A DNA stretch of 64,000 nt from Oegoconia quadripuncta (GCA_949316235.1 OX438757.1:7930657-7994656), one strand, 5' to 3'. Shown: positions 1-10,964, counted from the stretch's first letter. Made by a program: numbers and translations. The notes: generated from the letters alone by a model not told the origin.

Positions 1-2076
1 ATAATTATACAAAGTACGTAGTTATAGGAGCTGTGACATTAGAACCTATGGTTACTTCTATTATACAATCGTTTTCTAAAAGTAAAATTTTATTATTAGC
101 TAACTACTTCTAGTAAGTTTTCTGTTCACAATTCACGAAGATATCATGTGACAAATATATACAAAAAAATAAGTCGAATTGCGAACATCCTCCTTTATTG
201 AAGTCAGTTAAAAATACAGTGGAATTGGTAACCTCATGCTTTTGGGAATCGATTAAATAATTTTAAAAACTACTTACCTCAATAACAAGTTATTGCGGTT
301 TAAATTAATTCAGTTATACCTATATATTATAATATACTGTTTTCAAAATTCCACAACTGTCAAACGTAGATAGACACTTACCTTTTAATTGTTCAATCAG
401 GTGAAAATAGAACTATTTGTATCAAAATCCGAACTCATACAATAAAAACAAATGAAACCTCACCCTAAACATAGTCCCTATCGGATCCACCGGTGACGCC
501 GCCGTCAGTTTCCCTCAAAAATGATCTCCATAAAAGCAATCAGGACCTTTCAGTACAGTAACAATGGCCCCGATACAGGAGCTCCCGCTGTTTATTATTC
601 AGGAGAAAGGCTACTTTAACCGAAACGCCGATTTCAATAACAGACGATTTCATTGAATAGAGTTACCTCATAACATTTTTATTGTGCAATAAGAGTTTTG
701 CCGCCGACGACGGGAGAGCGTAAAGGCGATATTGGTTATCGAACCTTTATTGGTGCCTATCGAATCGAGACGAACTCTTTGGTTATCATATACTATATCG
801 AAATCAAATGTTTTTATTTATTTCGGAAGTTATAAAAATAATACCAGAAATCATCATGAATTAGCGTAGCATGAATTAGAGAAGAACGAGCAAGAAACTC
901 AAGGGATCCTCAAGGGAAAAATTTGACTGAATATCACGTTCATGTTTATCTTTTGCACATAATTTCCGTTTTATGATACTTTAAATTAACTTAATGGTAA
1001 ATGTTGAATGCCTACAGAAAAATGTAGTGGCTAGTTTGGCTAAAAAATTCGGATTTTTTGCCTAATTTTTATCACCAAGTAAAATTGCGTTATAACTTCA
1101 AATCATTGTAAAGTAATAGTTACAGAAAACTAAAATATAAACCATCCATCCGCGTCATTGTGTATAATGAACTACTCAACACATCATACTAGTCGATGAG
1201 TATGCGGTCTGTCACCGGTGAGGATTCCCCTTACCTATTTCCCTGTGCATGATTGCATATATAAGGTTATTACGTTTGTGAAGCAAATAAATCTATCTAA
1301 TATTATTGCCATCACAATTACATACGAGTATATTTGTAAAGGCCCCATTCCATTCTGCCGGCAACCATACGGCATTCAAACAAAATTATTTTATTCGGTA
1401 TCACGTTTTTCCGATAAAAATTTCATGACTTTCACATCTGAAATAGAGTCACAGTTCTTTATGATGCTTCGCTGTGATTGCGCGGTGTAGCCATCCTGTT
1501 AAATTAATTTCTCGATTTTATTAAAATAAAAATAGAATTGCTGTGCAATATAAATATGTTGCTTACCAATATTGAGTCTATAATAGCCACCGCACGCGCC
1601 GCATCGCGAGACTCCATCTTGTTGAGTGACTTAGCAACTTCTATCATTGAGTTTAAATAATACACTCATACGTATACCTCGTATCTAGCGGGCATGCATA
1701 TGGGTTAATATTATATTATTTCGTAACAGTATTGGAGACGCCTCGTTGAGGGGACTGGGTATGTAAGTACCTATCTTACATAAAACATACTTATGCGAGG
1801 GTAAAATTCTTTGGAATAATAGAGTGGGCTTTTTAATTTGTGTGTGCATGGTACTAATCAAGTATTTTCCGTACAGTTAGCAATAGTAGACGAATTTTTA
1901 TCACCTCTTATAACTGCCTAAACAGTCACAGAACTCGCAGACAGCGTTCAAAAACATCTTAAAACTTTTAATAGCTCGGTTCACAAACAACTCATTAAAC
2001 ATTTAAGGTTTAATTTTGTCTACAAAGTGTTAACCGTAAAAACCTAAAAATGGGTGTATAAAGTTTTATTTTTCAG
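1..2076. other. single-copy AT-rich stretch with GC-richer block at 470-790
   Basis: No recognisable gene or repeat. Bases 470-790 are clearly richer in G and C than the surroundings, and a short GC patch lies near 1590-1620. An open frame of 90 codons (1218-1490) has no recognisable domain and AT-rich composition, so I treat it as chance. The 470-790 block could be regulatory DNA or an untranslated exon; the sequence alone does not decide. Confidence 0.35.
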
Positions 2077-2271
2077 ATTAGAGGTGCCGCGCCGTTATCT
2101 GGCACTAAAGGGGAGATAAACAAGAATTTTGTGCAGGACCGCTACCAGCAAAGGGCACCAAATATTTTTAAAATAAACACATCTCATCTGTCAAATAAAA
2201 TCGGGATTTTTAATGACAGAAAAAAATATTATTGTATCCATCATTTACTTGTCGCATTAAAAATGCAATAG
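2077..2271 (+). other. possible spliced exon, 64-codon open frame
   Basis: A pyrimidine-rich tract ending in TTTTATTTTTCAG (CAG at 2074-2076) precedes a frame open for 64 codons to a TAG at 2269-2271. The first 90 bases are GC-richer than the DNA around them. The peptide begins IRGAAPLSGTKGEINK and shows no domain I know. A frame this long without a stop is expected by chance several times in 64 kb of AT-rich DNA, so the splice-site context is the only real support. It could equally be a fragment of an unrecognised repeat. Confidence 0.15.
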
Positions 2272-2289
2272 GTATACTTCCAGAAGGGA

Positions 2290-3044
2290 AAAATGTATTA
2301 GTCAAAACATTCCTATAATTAGTATCTCCAAAAATCAGGCTAGATATATAGTGCAAGCAGGTACTAGATATTTCTAGGTACTAGACAGTATAAATATAGT
2401 ACTGAAGCTGTTTCGTTTAATATGATACTGTAGATGATTTATTCCATTTGTTATTTAATAATTAATGTGTCAATGGTTCCAAGAAAAGAATACAGAGATT
2501 TGTTTCGGTTCAAATATTGTAAACTTTAGAAAGAATATTAATGTAAATAATATTTCCCTTCTACTAAAGGTCCAATTTAATAATATAAAGTCAAAGTTTA
2601 AAGGTAATGCTGTTTAATCATAGAAAAATGTACTTTAAATACGAGCGGTACTTTAAATGATCTTCACGCACTCAATTACGTTTTACGGAATGGTGCTCTC
2701 TAGATTTGAACTTACCTAAAAGTGAAAACTAATACATGTTATATCACACTCATACATTATACCAGCAATTGCGTCGAGTTTTAATTCATATAGAACGCAC
2801 AAAGAGAACAGTGCACAATCAACATTTATATTAAATAATTTTTGACCTCAACTCCGAAATTAGTCAGGTCATCGTATACACCCAAAAGATTTTAATATAC
2901 CGAAATAGTTCACTGAGTACAAACAAAGCCAGATATAACTAATATGCAATAAATCAAACATCTATCTCAACTTTTATTCATATAATTAGTAAGATAATTA
3001 TCATGAATGCTTGCTACTATTAGTACAAACCTCATTTACGGGTA
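2290..3044. other. AT-rich stretch, nothing recognised
   Basis: I see no gene, repeat or strong structure in this stretch. Confidence 0.4.
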
Positions 3045-3172
3045 GCTTGTATCGTTACCCTAAGCTTTGCATGGAAGAGATCGCTGTTAGCGATAAGGCC
3101 GCCTTTTTATGCGATTAATGATGTACGCGGTATTCTTCAATTAGCTTTCGTTAATTGGGCAATAAAGAGTAT
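3045..3172 (+). mobile_element. LINE 3' tail fragment (GGAAGAGATCGCT type)
   Basis: The words GGAAGAGATCGCT and GCGATAAGGCCGCC are followed about 70 bases later by GCAATAAAGAGTATTTGA. This is the layout of the 3' untranslated end of a lepidopteran non-LTR retrotransposon, with AATAAA close to the terminus. A second, more diverged copy lies at 34843-34945 on the same strand (GGAAGAGATCTCT, then GTGCAATAAAG). No coding part is attached. Confidence 0.6.
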
Positions 3173-3184
3173 TTGATTTAATTA

Positions 3185-3480
3185 TGCCATCCATCGCCCT
3201 ACCTTACAACCGGCCCTGTCTGTGTAACGCACCGAGACAGCCTGTAAACTATTTTCCATGTCAGCAAAAGTGCGCGTTTATGAACTCCCCAGTTTATAGT
3301 TGTTTATGGGCACAGGCGCATTCCCCGATCTAGCCATAAAGCAGCTGCGTTCAGGTGATAAAGTCAGCTTGCGGTTAGTAAATTCCAGCTGCTTTAACGA
3401 GTGCTCTTTTGAATTATTTCACCGCGTTTAAACCTAGTGCAATTGGAGATTGCCGCTTGTGCTTTTATTGCTTACAGCTA
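3185..3480. promoter_or_regulatory. unique GC-richer block with clustered binding-site-like words
   Basis: The block holds two CAGCTG E-boxes, a CAGGTG E-box, GATAA words, and TTTATGG or CCATAAA words typical of posterior Hox/caudal sites. It has frequent stops in all frames and no link to a repeat in this window. Its composition differs sharply from the AT-rich flanks. Regulatory function is inference. Confidence 0.2.
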
Positions 3481-3499
3481 CGAGTGGAAGGTTTAGTAT

Positions 3500-4365
3500 T
3501 TATGGACTTTTATATTTGGCACATAGACATGGTACGATAAAAACAATATGTACTGACAGTTGAAGGTTCCATTTAACAATGTAAAAGGTGGTATTGTTTA
3601 AACATAGAATTGTTAAATAAATTAAAAATTTATAAATAACAAAATAAAAGCCGCGTGAAATTATGATTATAATATTATATCACCGAGATAAGCAAACCAA
3701 AGTGTTTAAAACTATAAATTTTCGATACGACTTCGACTTAACCGAATTCAATCAAATATCAATCTCGCAAGAGACCGTTTTCAAATCGGTTCTACCCGTT
3801 TGACGCTATTAATGCCACAGACAGATAGGCTTCAAACTTATAACATCCCTCTTTTTGATTCGATGGTTAAAAATAAATTTTAACCTCATGCCCACTTATT
3901 TATTATTTAATTTATTTATTTAATTATCTTTTTGTTGTTCGAAAACTGTTAACAATTTTGTTGTTACTCTTGTGTAGCTTTTGGAAAGAAAGAGGAAATA
4001 TCATGTCTTTGTACATGGAATACATCAGAAGCTTATGAAGCTAGATTCCGGATAATCCCATTGTTACCTTTTGTGGCACATATGCCATACTGAAAATTTA
4101 CCTATCCTAAATTTAAAAGAATTTTTTTCTTATTCTCCAGAAATGAATTCCATTTTTCTTATTCTCCAGAAAAAGAAATGCTAAATGAAAACACCCAACA
4201 CATGTTAATCAAATTGTTTAACCATCTACCTAAAGATACAGGATCAGAATTTGTATATACTAGCACCTACAGTAGCAAACAAATGCTAACATTTTTATTA
4301 TTAAACCTAAAAAAAAGTCTAATAAGTTTTTTCACACTATAATAATAATTAATATATTATTACGA
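3500..4365. other. AT-rich stretch with one short local duplication
   Basis: The only structure seen is the phrase TTCTTATTCTCCAGAAA, which occurs twice within about 55 bases (4112-4172). Otherwise nothing recognised. Confidence 0.35.
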
Positions 4366-4442
4366 GTATACATACATAAAGTCACGTCTGTTTCCCGTAG
4401 GGGTAGGCAGAGACCACAGACTTGCTACGATCCTGACACACC
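4366..4442 (-). mobile_element. LINE 3' end fragment, GGGGTAGGCAGAG family
   Basis: Read on the minus strand it is GTGTCAGGATCGTAGCAAG, then GTCTCTGCCTACCCCTACGG, ending in TATGTATGTATA. This matches the plus-strand copy at 36737-36826, where the same phrase still encodes a RTE-like C-terminal peptide. Here only the last part of the coding tail and the TATG-repeat terminus are left. Confidence 0.6.
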
Positions 4443-4984
4443 TATTATAACACAGTAATGATTTGGTAATAAATGTCTAAAGTAGGTGACCGTATGTTAT
4501 GTGGTGTGGATAGCTTTATTACTAAACGTTGAATTCACTACGCAGACTCCTTGGGGATTTACCGCAAACTAAATAAATAATATCTTAAAATGTGAAAGTT
4601 TTTGAACGAAGTGACGGGTCCCTGCAGACTGCACGTGTGGATGGACTGGAAGGGTTCCAAAGGCTATTTTTATCGGAAGATATTTCACGCAACGCTCTTT
4701 GGTATACCGATATCTAGAGAAACGATAGCGACATGGTAAATTATAAATAACTGTGGAAGGTAGTTATTTAGATGTATATTTTATTAAATTTATTACAAAA
4801 ACAATTGTCATTTGGCTGTAGGATGTCGTAGTTCGGGTGCATATTTAAAATACAAAGTTACTATTGAAATCGTTTTATGTCGTCTATTACCCTAAAACTA
4901 GTAAAGCCTTCTTAGCTGTAATCATTTTCCTTCAATTTCGTATACAAACACTATTCTGAATACTTTTAAAATTTTCAATTTTAG

Positions 4985-5150
4985 TTCCACATTAAGCAAT
5001 TAAGCTTGTGTTATGGATACCAAATGATTTATTACTACACATTTATTTTTGTAAATACGTATATACACATTGTAAATGAAAACATCTGTAATTTTGGTAT
5101 AGCAGTCAAAGTTTTTAACTACTACACCAAACAGGCAAAAATTACAAATT
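4985..5150 (-). mobile_element. SINE-A copy, internally deleted
   Basis: This is the reverse complement of the tRNA-derived SINE at 16804-17082. The tail phrases (AAGCTTGTGTTATGG and the AT-rich middle) and the head (GCCTGTTTGGTGTAGTAG, the A box) are present. The segment with the B box and the GCTAGGGGCA phrase is missing, so the head joins directly to the ATGTTTTCATTT part. The deletion removes a needed half of the internal RNA polymerase III promoter. Confidence 0.65.
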
Positions 5151-5305
5151 TAAAGCTTTATTTTACGAAAACGAAAACCTATAAAATGTAAGGCATTTAA
5201 TATTAACGCCAATGACCTCATAAATCCTTTAATAAGCTATAGACTTTAAAACAGTACGTACGTACAGTTTAAAGTGGAAATGGGGTAACAGGTTCAGGAG
5301 TGAAG

Positions 5306-5372
5306 ACTCCATCTAGATGAGAGAAGCCCCATAGGCTAACGAAGTGTGGGGCTTCTCCCATCTAGATGGAGT
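5306..5372. repeat. 26-bp inverted repeat hairpin
   Basis: The left arm (5306-5331) starts ACTCCATCTAGATG and ends GAAGCCCCA. The right arm (5347-5372) is its reverse complement with one mismatch, and the loop is 15 bases. The GC-rich stem is stable. It could be a fold-back transposon remnant or a transcribed hairpin. Confidence 0.8.
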
Positions 5373-5666
5373 GACTGGATGCGTAGTAAGGTCTATCTCC
5401 TCTCTCAGCGTGGGCTGACGATGATACTGTCGCCGATAGAAGCAAATTACCAATTGTAATTATTTTCAAAATAATCTTTATAATATCGAATCACTAAAAC
5501 TACTTAAACCAAATTTAATACTGCACCGATACGAGAGCAACTTTCAAATACTCTAAAACCGTTAAAAGCTAAACAACTAAGCCGCTGCATATTAAATTTG
5601 AAAACAAATATAGTTACTGTGGCATGTCTGAGCCAAGTCATATACGAGCTTCAACTGACGTATTTA

Positions 5667-5908
5667 TTATTTATTTGGGAATTCTCGTGGCGTGCCGACG
5701 GCTCGAGTCAGAATTATGGAAAAATAACTCATCCCGACGACATATTGACTTCGCACACAGACGGGGGAGGCTCGTTCTCTAGGGGATTGCACCGATACGT
5801 TGGTGTTCCGGCTTTTCCGGTCGCTGGCGAAATTGGACAGGTGGACAAATTTCGCAGTAGCAAAATAAGTTTGTCCGGAAAGTGTTTTAGTAGTTTGGGG
5901 TTAGTCAA
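5667..5908 (-). other. GC-rich block with long open minus-strand frames
   Basis: A minus-strand frame is open for 77 codons (5900 to a TAA at 5667-5669), and a second minus frame for 59 codons (5908 to 5729). The plus strand also carries a 116-codon frame over the same bases (5598-5948). The 77-codon frame gives a protein-like peptide containing the phrases QTYFATAKFVHLSNFASD and SYFSIILTRAVGTPREFP. I have an unverified impression of similar peptides in predicted moth proteins. No ATG begins the frame and no splice signals decide it. It may be a conserved exon, a repeated element, or a conserved noncoding block; frames open on both strands argue for caution. Confidence 0.25.
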
Positions 5909-6286
5909 CTACGACCGCATGATGCGTCGCTGTTTATTTCTAAATTAGCTACAAATATTTTTATGGTTCTTTATTCTTCTTATAATATCAGATGTAGAAA
6001 TTAATATCAAATGTTTACAGCCTTATAGTTCTCTAAAAATGTGTTCCAACTTAGTGTTAAAAAGACTGGCCTTTCGAACACATATTTCCATATTAATATC
6101 AAACCCATAGAGTACTTAGATATCTTTAAGCAAAATCTTGAATTTTCCTTTGATCATCCATGAATAATGTTAAGAATTCGAAACTCATAAAATTTTAATT
6201 GTATGTAAATCATCAGGACATACGCTAATGGCTGGATAATTGAACTGATAAGTTTAATAAGTTTATCAATTTCTTTGGTGTATAGT

Positions 6287-6722
6287 GACGACCTGTTTGG
6301 TGTAGTGGTTAGCAACTGAGACCACTATACCAAAAAGTGCGGCTTCGAATCCCGCTAGGGGCATATACATGTTTGTGTGATGAATACGGACATGTGTACC
6401 CGAGTTATGGATGTTTTCATTTATAATAAGTTAAATACTTATAAATAAATAAATACTGTTAAATATTTACAAAAAAAATAATTATTTATGTAGTGTATCA
6501 GTCCACCAAATGTGTTAGGGTTTCCGGGTCAGTACGCTTCCACCTTCGACCTCATCTTCAGTTAACATCAGGTGTGATTGAAGTCTAGCACCAACCCGTT
6601 GTGCATAAAAAAAAAATATCAACCGTCTGGTATCCACAACACAAGCATATAGTTGCTTACTGTGGAACTAGATGGAACTGTGGAACTAGATGTCTAAGGA
6701 TATTTATTTATTATTATTATCA
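6287..6722 (+). mobile_element. SINE-A, tRNA-derived, with nested insertion
   Basis: The head starts GACGACCTGTTTGGTGTAGTG and has an A box (TTGGTGTAGTGG) and a B-box-like GCTTCGAATCCCGC, followed by the GCTAGGGGCA and GATGAATACGGACATGTG phrases. The tail (GTTGCTTACTGTGGAACTAG) ends in ATT repeats. The body is split by an insertion at 6501-6616. Compared with the copy at 16804 the two halves rejoin exactly. It is a non-autonomous retroposon needing a LINE enzyme. Confidence 0.85.
6501..6616 (+). mobile_element. 5'-truncated SINE-C inside SINE-A, with target duplication
   Basis: The insert is the last third of SINE-C (GGGTTTCCGGGTCAGTACGC through ATCAGGTGTGATTGA to GTGCATAAAA) ending in a 12-base A run. 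The 5-base word TATCA stands on both sides (6496-6500 and 6617-6621), and in the uninterrupted SINE-A copy it occurs once. This is a LINE-mediated, 5'-truncated insertion younger than its host SINE. Confidence 0.8.
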
Positions 6723-7345
6723 ATTGTGATACTAAAATGCCGAACCTTAGGTACTTAAACGTCTTTTTGACTAATAGTTTTTGCACTACATGAACACTAT
6801 AAATAAGACCCACATTCCCGTGGGTGTTGTAAGAACCTGTTCACGAGGGTAACCTTTAACCCTTCTTTGTATAACAACGCTCAATATTCACACGTCAATG
6901 CTGCCTTCTCGATAATCGCTTTGTGCTCTCTATCGCCGCATTTCTGACACAGTTGCTATTTAAACGATAACTTGGCCAACGTGTGAGAAAAATGGTTTGT
7001 ATGGCAGGATCAACGCTTATCTGAGTAAGTTCTAAATGCGATAAAAGGATTCATCTTGGACATATGAGTAAATGTCTCATGTATTTTAATTTAAAGGTAA
7101 ACCATAGTGGTCACTTTTCATACAGGCTGTAATCGACCACATGTAAAGAATAGAAATAGTCCCAGCAATAACTTCTAAATTTAAACCTATTTCATTCACA
7201 AAACCTAGACCCCTGTCAGACATTATTATTCATAATCTGTTTTTTGCTAGGATTCCAACCACAGATATAGTACAATAACTAAACAAAGTAATTAAAGCAG
7301 TCAGATAATACCGCTACCTAACACCGGTAGGTATTTTATACCATC
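6723..7345. other. unique stretch, nothing recognised
   Basis: There is no gene, repeat or structure I can support here. Confidence 0.35.
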
Positions 7346-7732
7346 CCACACAACTTACACACTGTTCGGCTACTTAGGTCAAAGACTACAATGTATATAC
7401 GGAGACTATGACTTAGGTCACAATTTTTACACTGACTCACTACATAGCTTAAAACCTTTTACAATGTCTTGCCACATAAGTCACAACTGTTTCACTACCC
7501 CGTTACATAGGTCACAACTTTTACACGGTCTCACTACATAGGTTACAACTTTTAAACTCTCCCGCTTCATAAGTCACAACTGTTACACTGCTCGCTACGT
7601 AGGTCATAATGTTTGTACTGTCATAAATCACATAGGTCTTCATTTTTACACTATTCCCCTATATAGATCACAACTTTTACACTGTCCTGCTACATAGCTC
7701 ACAATTTTAATCGTTACATAAGTGACAACTGC
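7346..7732. repeat. degenerate 31-bp minisatellite, about 12 units
   Basis: The unit is close to CACAACTTTTACAC followed by a variable middle and CTACATAGGT. About twelve head-to-tail units can be read, most 30-33 bases long, with several substitutions each and one short unit near the end. The first base of nearly every unit follows the word AGGT or AAGT. No open frame persists, so it is noncoding. Confidence 0.85.
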
Positions 7733-7739
7733 AATCACA

Positions 7740-8405
7740 GTCACAGAGTGTTAAAAATTTGTGTCCTTGAATAACATACATACTCGTATTGTTATTATAA
7801 CTTAACTAAAAAAAAGGAATGTTAATAAATCAATACACCTAACTCAAACTATAGCTATGACTAAGCTGTAGGTGAAATCTCACAATTGATACGTCTGTCG
7901 TTACGTCCGTCCAAAGCCCGTATTCACACGATGCAAAGAGCCATTCAATGGTAGCTCGAACTAAGCCCGGACGATCCAACACATGCACTGATCTATTGCT
8001 TTGTGCTTGTTTCCGGTTCCATTCAATACTGTTAAACTAGCTAGCATACAGTTATCCACAATAACAGTCGCCTTTATAATAAATAACTACCCACCAGCAG
8101 ATATTATGCATATTAATAATTGAGATTACATAATCCTTATTATATGACTGGAAAGTAGATGGCAGGACGAGCTGAATAAGTTACAGGGCGTGGAGTAGTA
8201 TTTTCTTTTGCTATATAACAGGTGCTACTGATGACGTACATTACATATAGTACAAAATTAATAGACAGGGGTTAATTTTTTTATAATATTGTTAAACGGG
8301 ACAAAACTGGAGCCAAGTATACTAATTCACTGCATCTCGATCGGTATCACACACATACGGTCATACATAATAGAGCGATTTAGAGAGAATTAGTCTTTCT
8401 TTTCA
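7740..8405. other. unique stretch, nothing recognised
   Basis: AT-rich DNA without a recognisable gene or repeat. Confidence 0.35.
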
Positions 8406-8410
8406 TAGAA

Positions 8411-8627
8411 ATAAAAATATTTTGGACACTCCAGCCAATTATCTATTCCCAAACTAGGCAAAGCCTGTACAATGGATACTAGATAACGGATAAATATATT
8501 TATAATAAGCATTCATGACTACATAAATAATAGTGTACATTAAATAAACATTTATCCCTAACAGGATTCTAACCCACAACCGTTGATTTCGAAAGCAGGG
8601 TTAGTGGACAGTTACACCATTCGGTCA
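8411..8627 (-). mobile_element. SINE-B copy
   Basis: On the minus strand it opens TGACCGAATGGTGTAAC, has a B-box-like GGGTTAGAATCCTG, and ends with the SINE-B tail (ATCCGTTATCTAGTATCCA, CTAGTTTGGGAATAGATAAT, CCAAAATATTTTTA). SINE-B shares its general plan with SINE-A but has its own head and tail. It is near full length and diverged. Confidence 0.75.
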
Positions 8628-8875
8628 TATCAATATTTTATCCGCAATTGTCGTATAAATACAAGGACTTATTCTGTTATGAGAGCATGCATAGCGTGCC
8701 TTTAAAAAATATATAAAATTATTATACCGCTGTGTTAAAATACAACGGTGTTAAAACACACTTTACCAGTAATTTCATACAAATTCTGAAATAAACTAAA
8801 ATCGTGATTAGGTAGGTACTTAATTTTCTTATTTATTCTACCATTACATTCAATCTCATATGTAAATACTAAATA

Positions 8876-9148
8876 ATGAACGTAAATGAAACTACTAGTT
8901 GTCAAAAGCACAGCAGCGGTGCAAATTACAGTGTCCCATTTGGTGTAATTTGGATTACGTCCGTCTACCCACATTTGGTAGGCACAGGCTACAATTTGCA
9001 CCGGACGCTCTCAGTCGTGAACGAGCGCTCGTCATTGCCGCACGTGTCTTTTAGTGCCCTCTGCATTTTATACGATGTTATTAGGTTAGTTGTAGCTTTA
9101 ACAGATAGTTTGCTACGTCTGTCGTTTGTAAAAGCAACCGGTGGTTAA
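8876..9148. other. GC-richer unique block
   Basis: Composition is distinct from the flanks. A 90-codon plus frame and an overlapping minus frame are open, but neither peptide shows a domain. It contains a perfect 12-base palindrome ACGAGCGCTCGT near 9020 and a 10-base inverted repeat GGTGCAAATT / AATTTGCACC. It could be regulatory DNA or an untranslated exon. Confidence 0.2.
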
Positions 9149-9344
9149 CTGCGTAATTAAAGTCAATAGAGAGCATAATGTTGTTAGGGGACTTAGAAGA
9201 TTGGCTTGGGAGACTCTAAATGTACATACAAAGACTATTAGGATACATAAAATTAAGTCGCTCGTTCAGATCAACATTCCTTTTTTTATTGGTGGTAGTT
9301 GTCACGATTTTCGGTTCAATACAAGTTAGACTTGATTGATACTA

Positions 9345-9709
9345 TACAGGAATTCATGTAATTCCCATTAACTGATGACTCCACTCCTGATTACGAACAA
9401 CTTTTCCCAAGGAACCGTAGTCAAATTCCATCAAAAAAATTTCGATTACCCAAACAAAGTAAACCATTTAGAAAGCAACTTTAGTATGGAAGTCCAACAA
9501 TTTTCAGCTGGTGACTCCAGTTTTGGTTACGTACAACTTTCCACTAGGAACCATAGCCGAATTCAGCCGATTATTGTTAGACTTCCATACTGAAGGTGCT
9601 TTCCTTCGTGAAAGGTTCCTTCGTGAAAGTTGGTCGTAATCAGGAGTGGAGTCTTCAGTAAATAGGAATTACACAAATTTAATAAAAAAAAAATCAAATT
9701 CACCCTGTA
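9345..9709. mobile_element. Tc1/mariner-type MITE with nested inverted repeats
   Basis: The element runs from CAGGAATTC (9347) to CACCCTG (9707) and is flanked by TA on both sides. Outer arms 9358-9404 and 9626-9672 pair over 47 bases with about five mismatches. Inner arms 9483-9510 and 9564-9591 pair over 28. The phrase GACTCC..TTACG.ACAACTTT also occurs twice in direct orientation (9373 and 9510), so the element looks built from a duplicated unit. It has no transposase and is moved by an enzyme encoded elsewhere. A 72-codon frame inside is incidental. Confidence 0.7.
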
Positions 9710-10200
9710 TATACTTATGAGATTCTTGTCACTATTAATCTAATTTGCAATATTTGAGAGATTATACTAGATTTTCGTATTATTGTCATATGTATAATAA
9801 TAAGAATGAGATGTCTAACTAGTTTATAACAAAAAAAAATATTTACAAAAAATAAGATATTTCAGAATATGGGTTAGTAACTAACAAATTAATTTTTTAT
9901 TTTTTAGTATTTATTTCATTTGGTGTCTTGATATTAGTTTTTTCGTAAACGACAAATTAGTAATTTTCTATGGTAGTCCTTACTGAAAACCTAATTATTT
10001 CAGGTAACTACTTATAATTCTGTAATGCTTGTAATTTTGTCTTTAGGGAACATTTTCATCTAACGCCTTCATTATATTTACAAAATACTAGTTTATATAT
10101 TGATAATCGTAAACAAAAACGTTTTAAAACATTGTCTTAAAATATTTCAGTGTAACTCAATTTCATTGAGCAATGTCGTTATCGGTATTTAACTTCTCAG
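9710..10200. other. AT-rich stretch, nothing recognised
   Basis: Very AT-rich, with no gene or repeat I can name. Confidence 0.4.
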
Positions 10201-10204
10201 TTAC

Positions 10205-10780
10205 TTAAACAATGAGTGGCTGGAGTAAGAGGTGTTTCACCTCGCTGAGGGAGAACCCATTTTATTAAGAGATGGCCGCGATCCGACGAAGCGAGCGAAT
10301 TAAAGATTGTCAACAGATTTATTACTCGCTCCAGTGAATTTCGAGCCGACATCCCGCGGGACGGATGGTACCTTACATTTGAGCCATGATTAGTACTAAT
10401 CTATATATACCTTTATTTTTAATTAAAACGTGAGCAAATAGATAATTTAAAATTCCAATTTTAAGCAGTTATCGTGTTCGATACTTTACATTAGCTTTAC
10501 AAGTCTAATTTACTAAACTTATCCCTAGGCACACAGAAAGAATTATCCTTACCTATATTTTCTCAAGAGACCTAGATGAGATTTATGCCAATAAATCAAC
10601 ATGCCTGATGATCGTGTGCACCACTAATAGGGTATTATGAACTTCAGGCCAGAACTCAAGGGCTGACGGCTCTTGAGGGGAAGGCTTAGGGATGCGGCGA
10701 GGGGGGAGAGGGAGGTATTCGAGGTACATACCTCCCTGGTAAGGAGGGCGAGCGAGATTACAGATGGCAAGATAAGCCCA
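10205..10780. other. unique DNA with two GC-richer patches
   Basis: Patches at 10205-10390 and 10640-10780 are GC-rich against an AT-rich background. The second holds a G-run and an 8-base stem (GGGAGGTA at 10710, TACCTCCC at 10729). No coding frame is supported. Confidence 0.2.
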
Positions 10781-10964
10781 GAATTAGATACAACGAATTT
10801 TGTATGAAGTTGTAAAGATATTAAGCACCTTGTACGTATCTTTGCTTTGAGAATAAAGTATTAGGTTTATTTTACAAAAACCTCTTAAGCGAGCGTTATG
10901 GTATTATACGCATCAATTATTAATTGTAGACGTTTCTATTTGTTCGGAGCAATTTAAAAAAAAA

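Noticed and set aside
7346..7732. CRISPR array
   Set aside because: Units are contiguous and diverged without spacers; the genome is animal.
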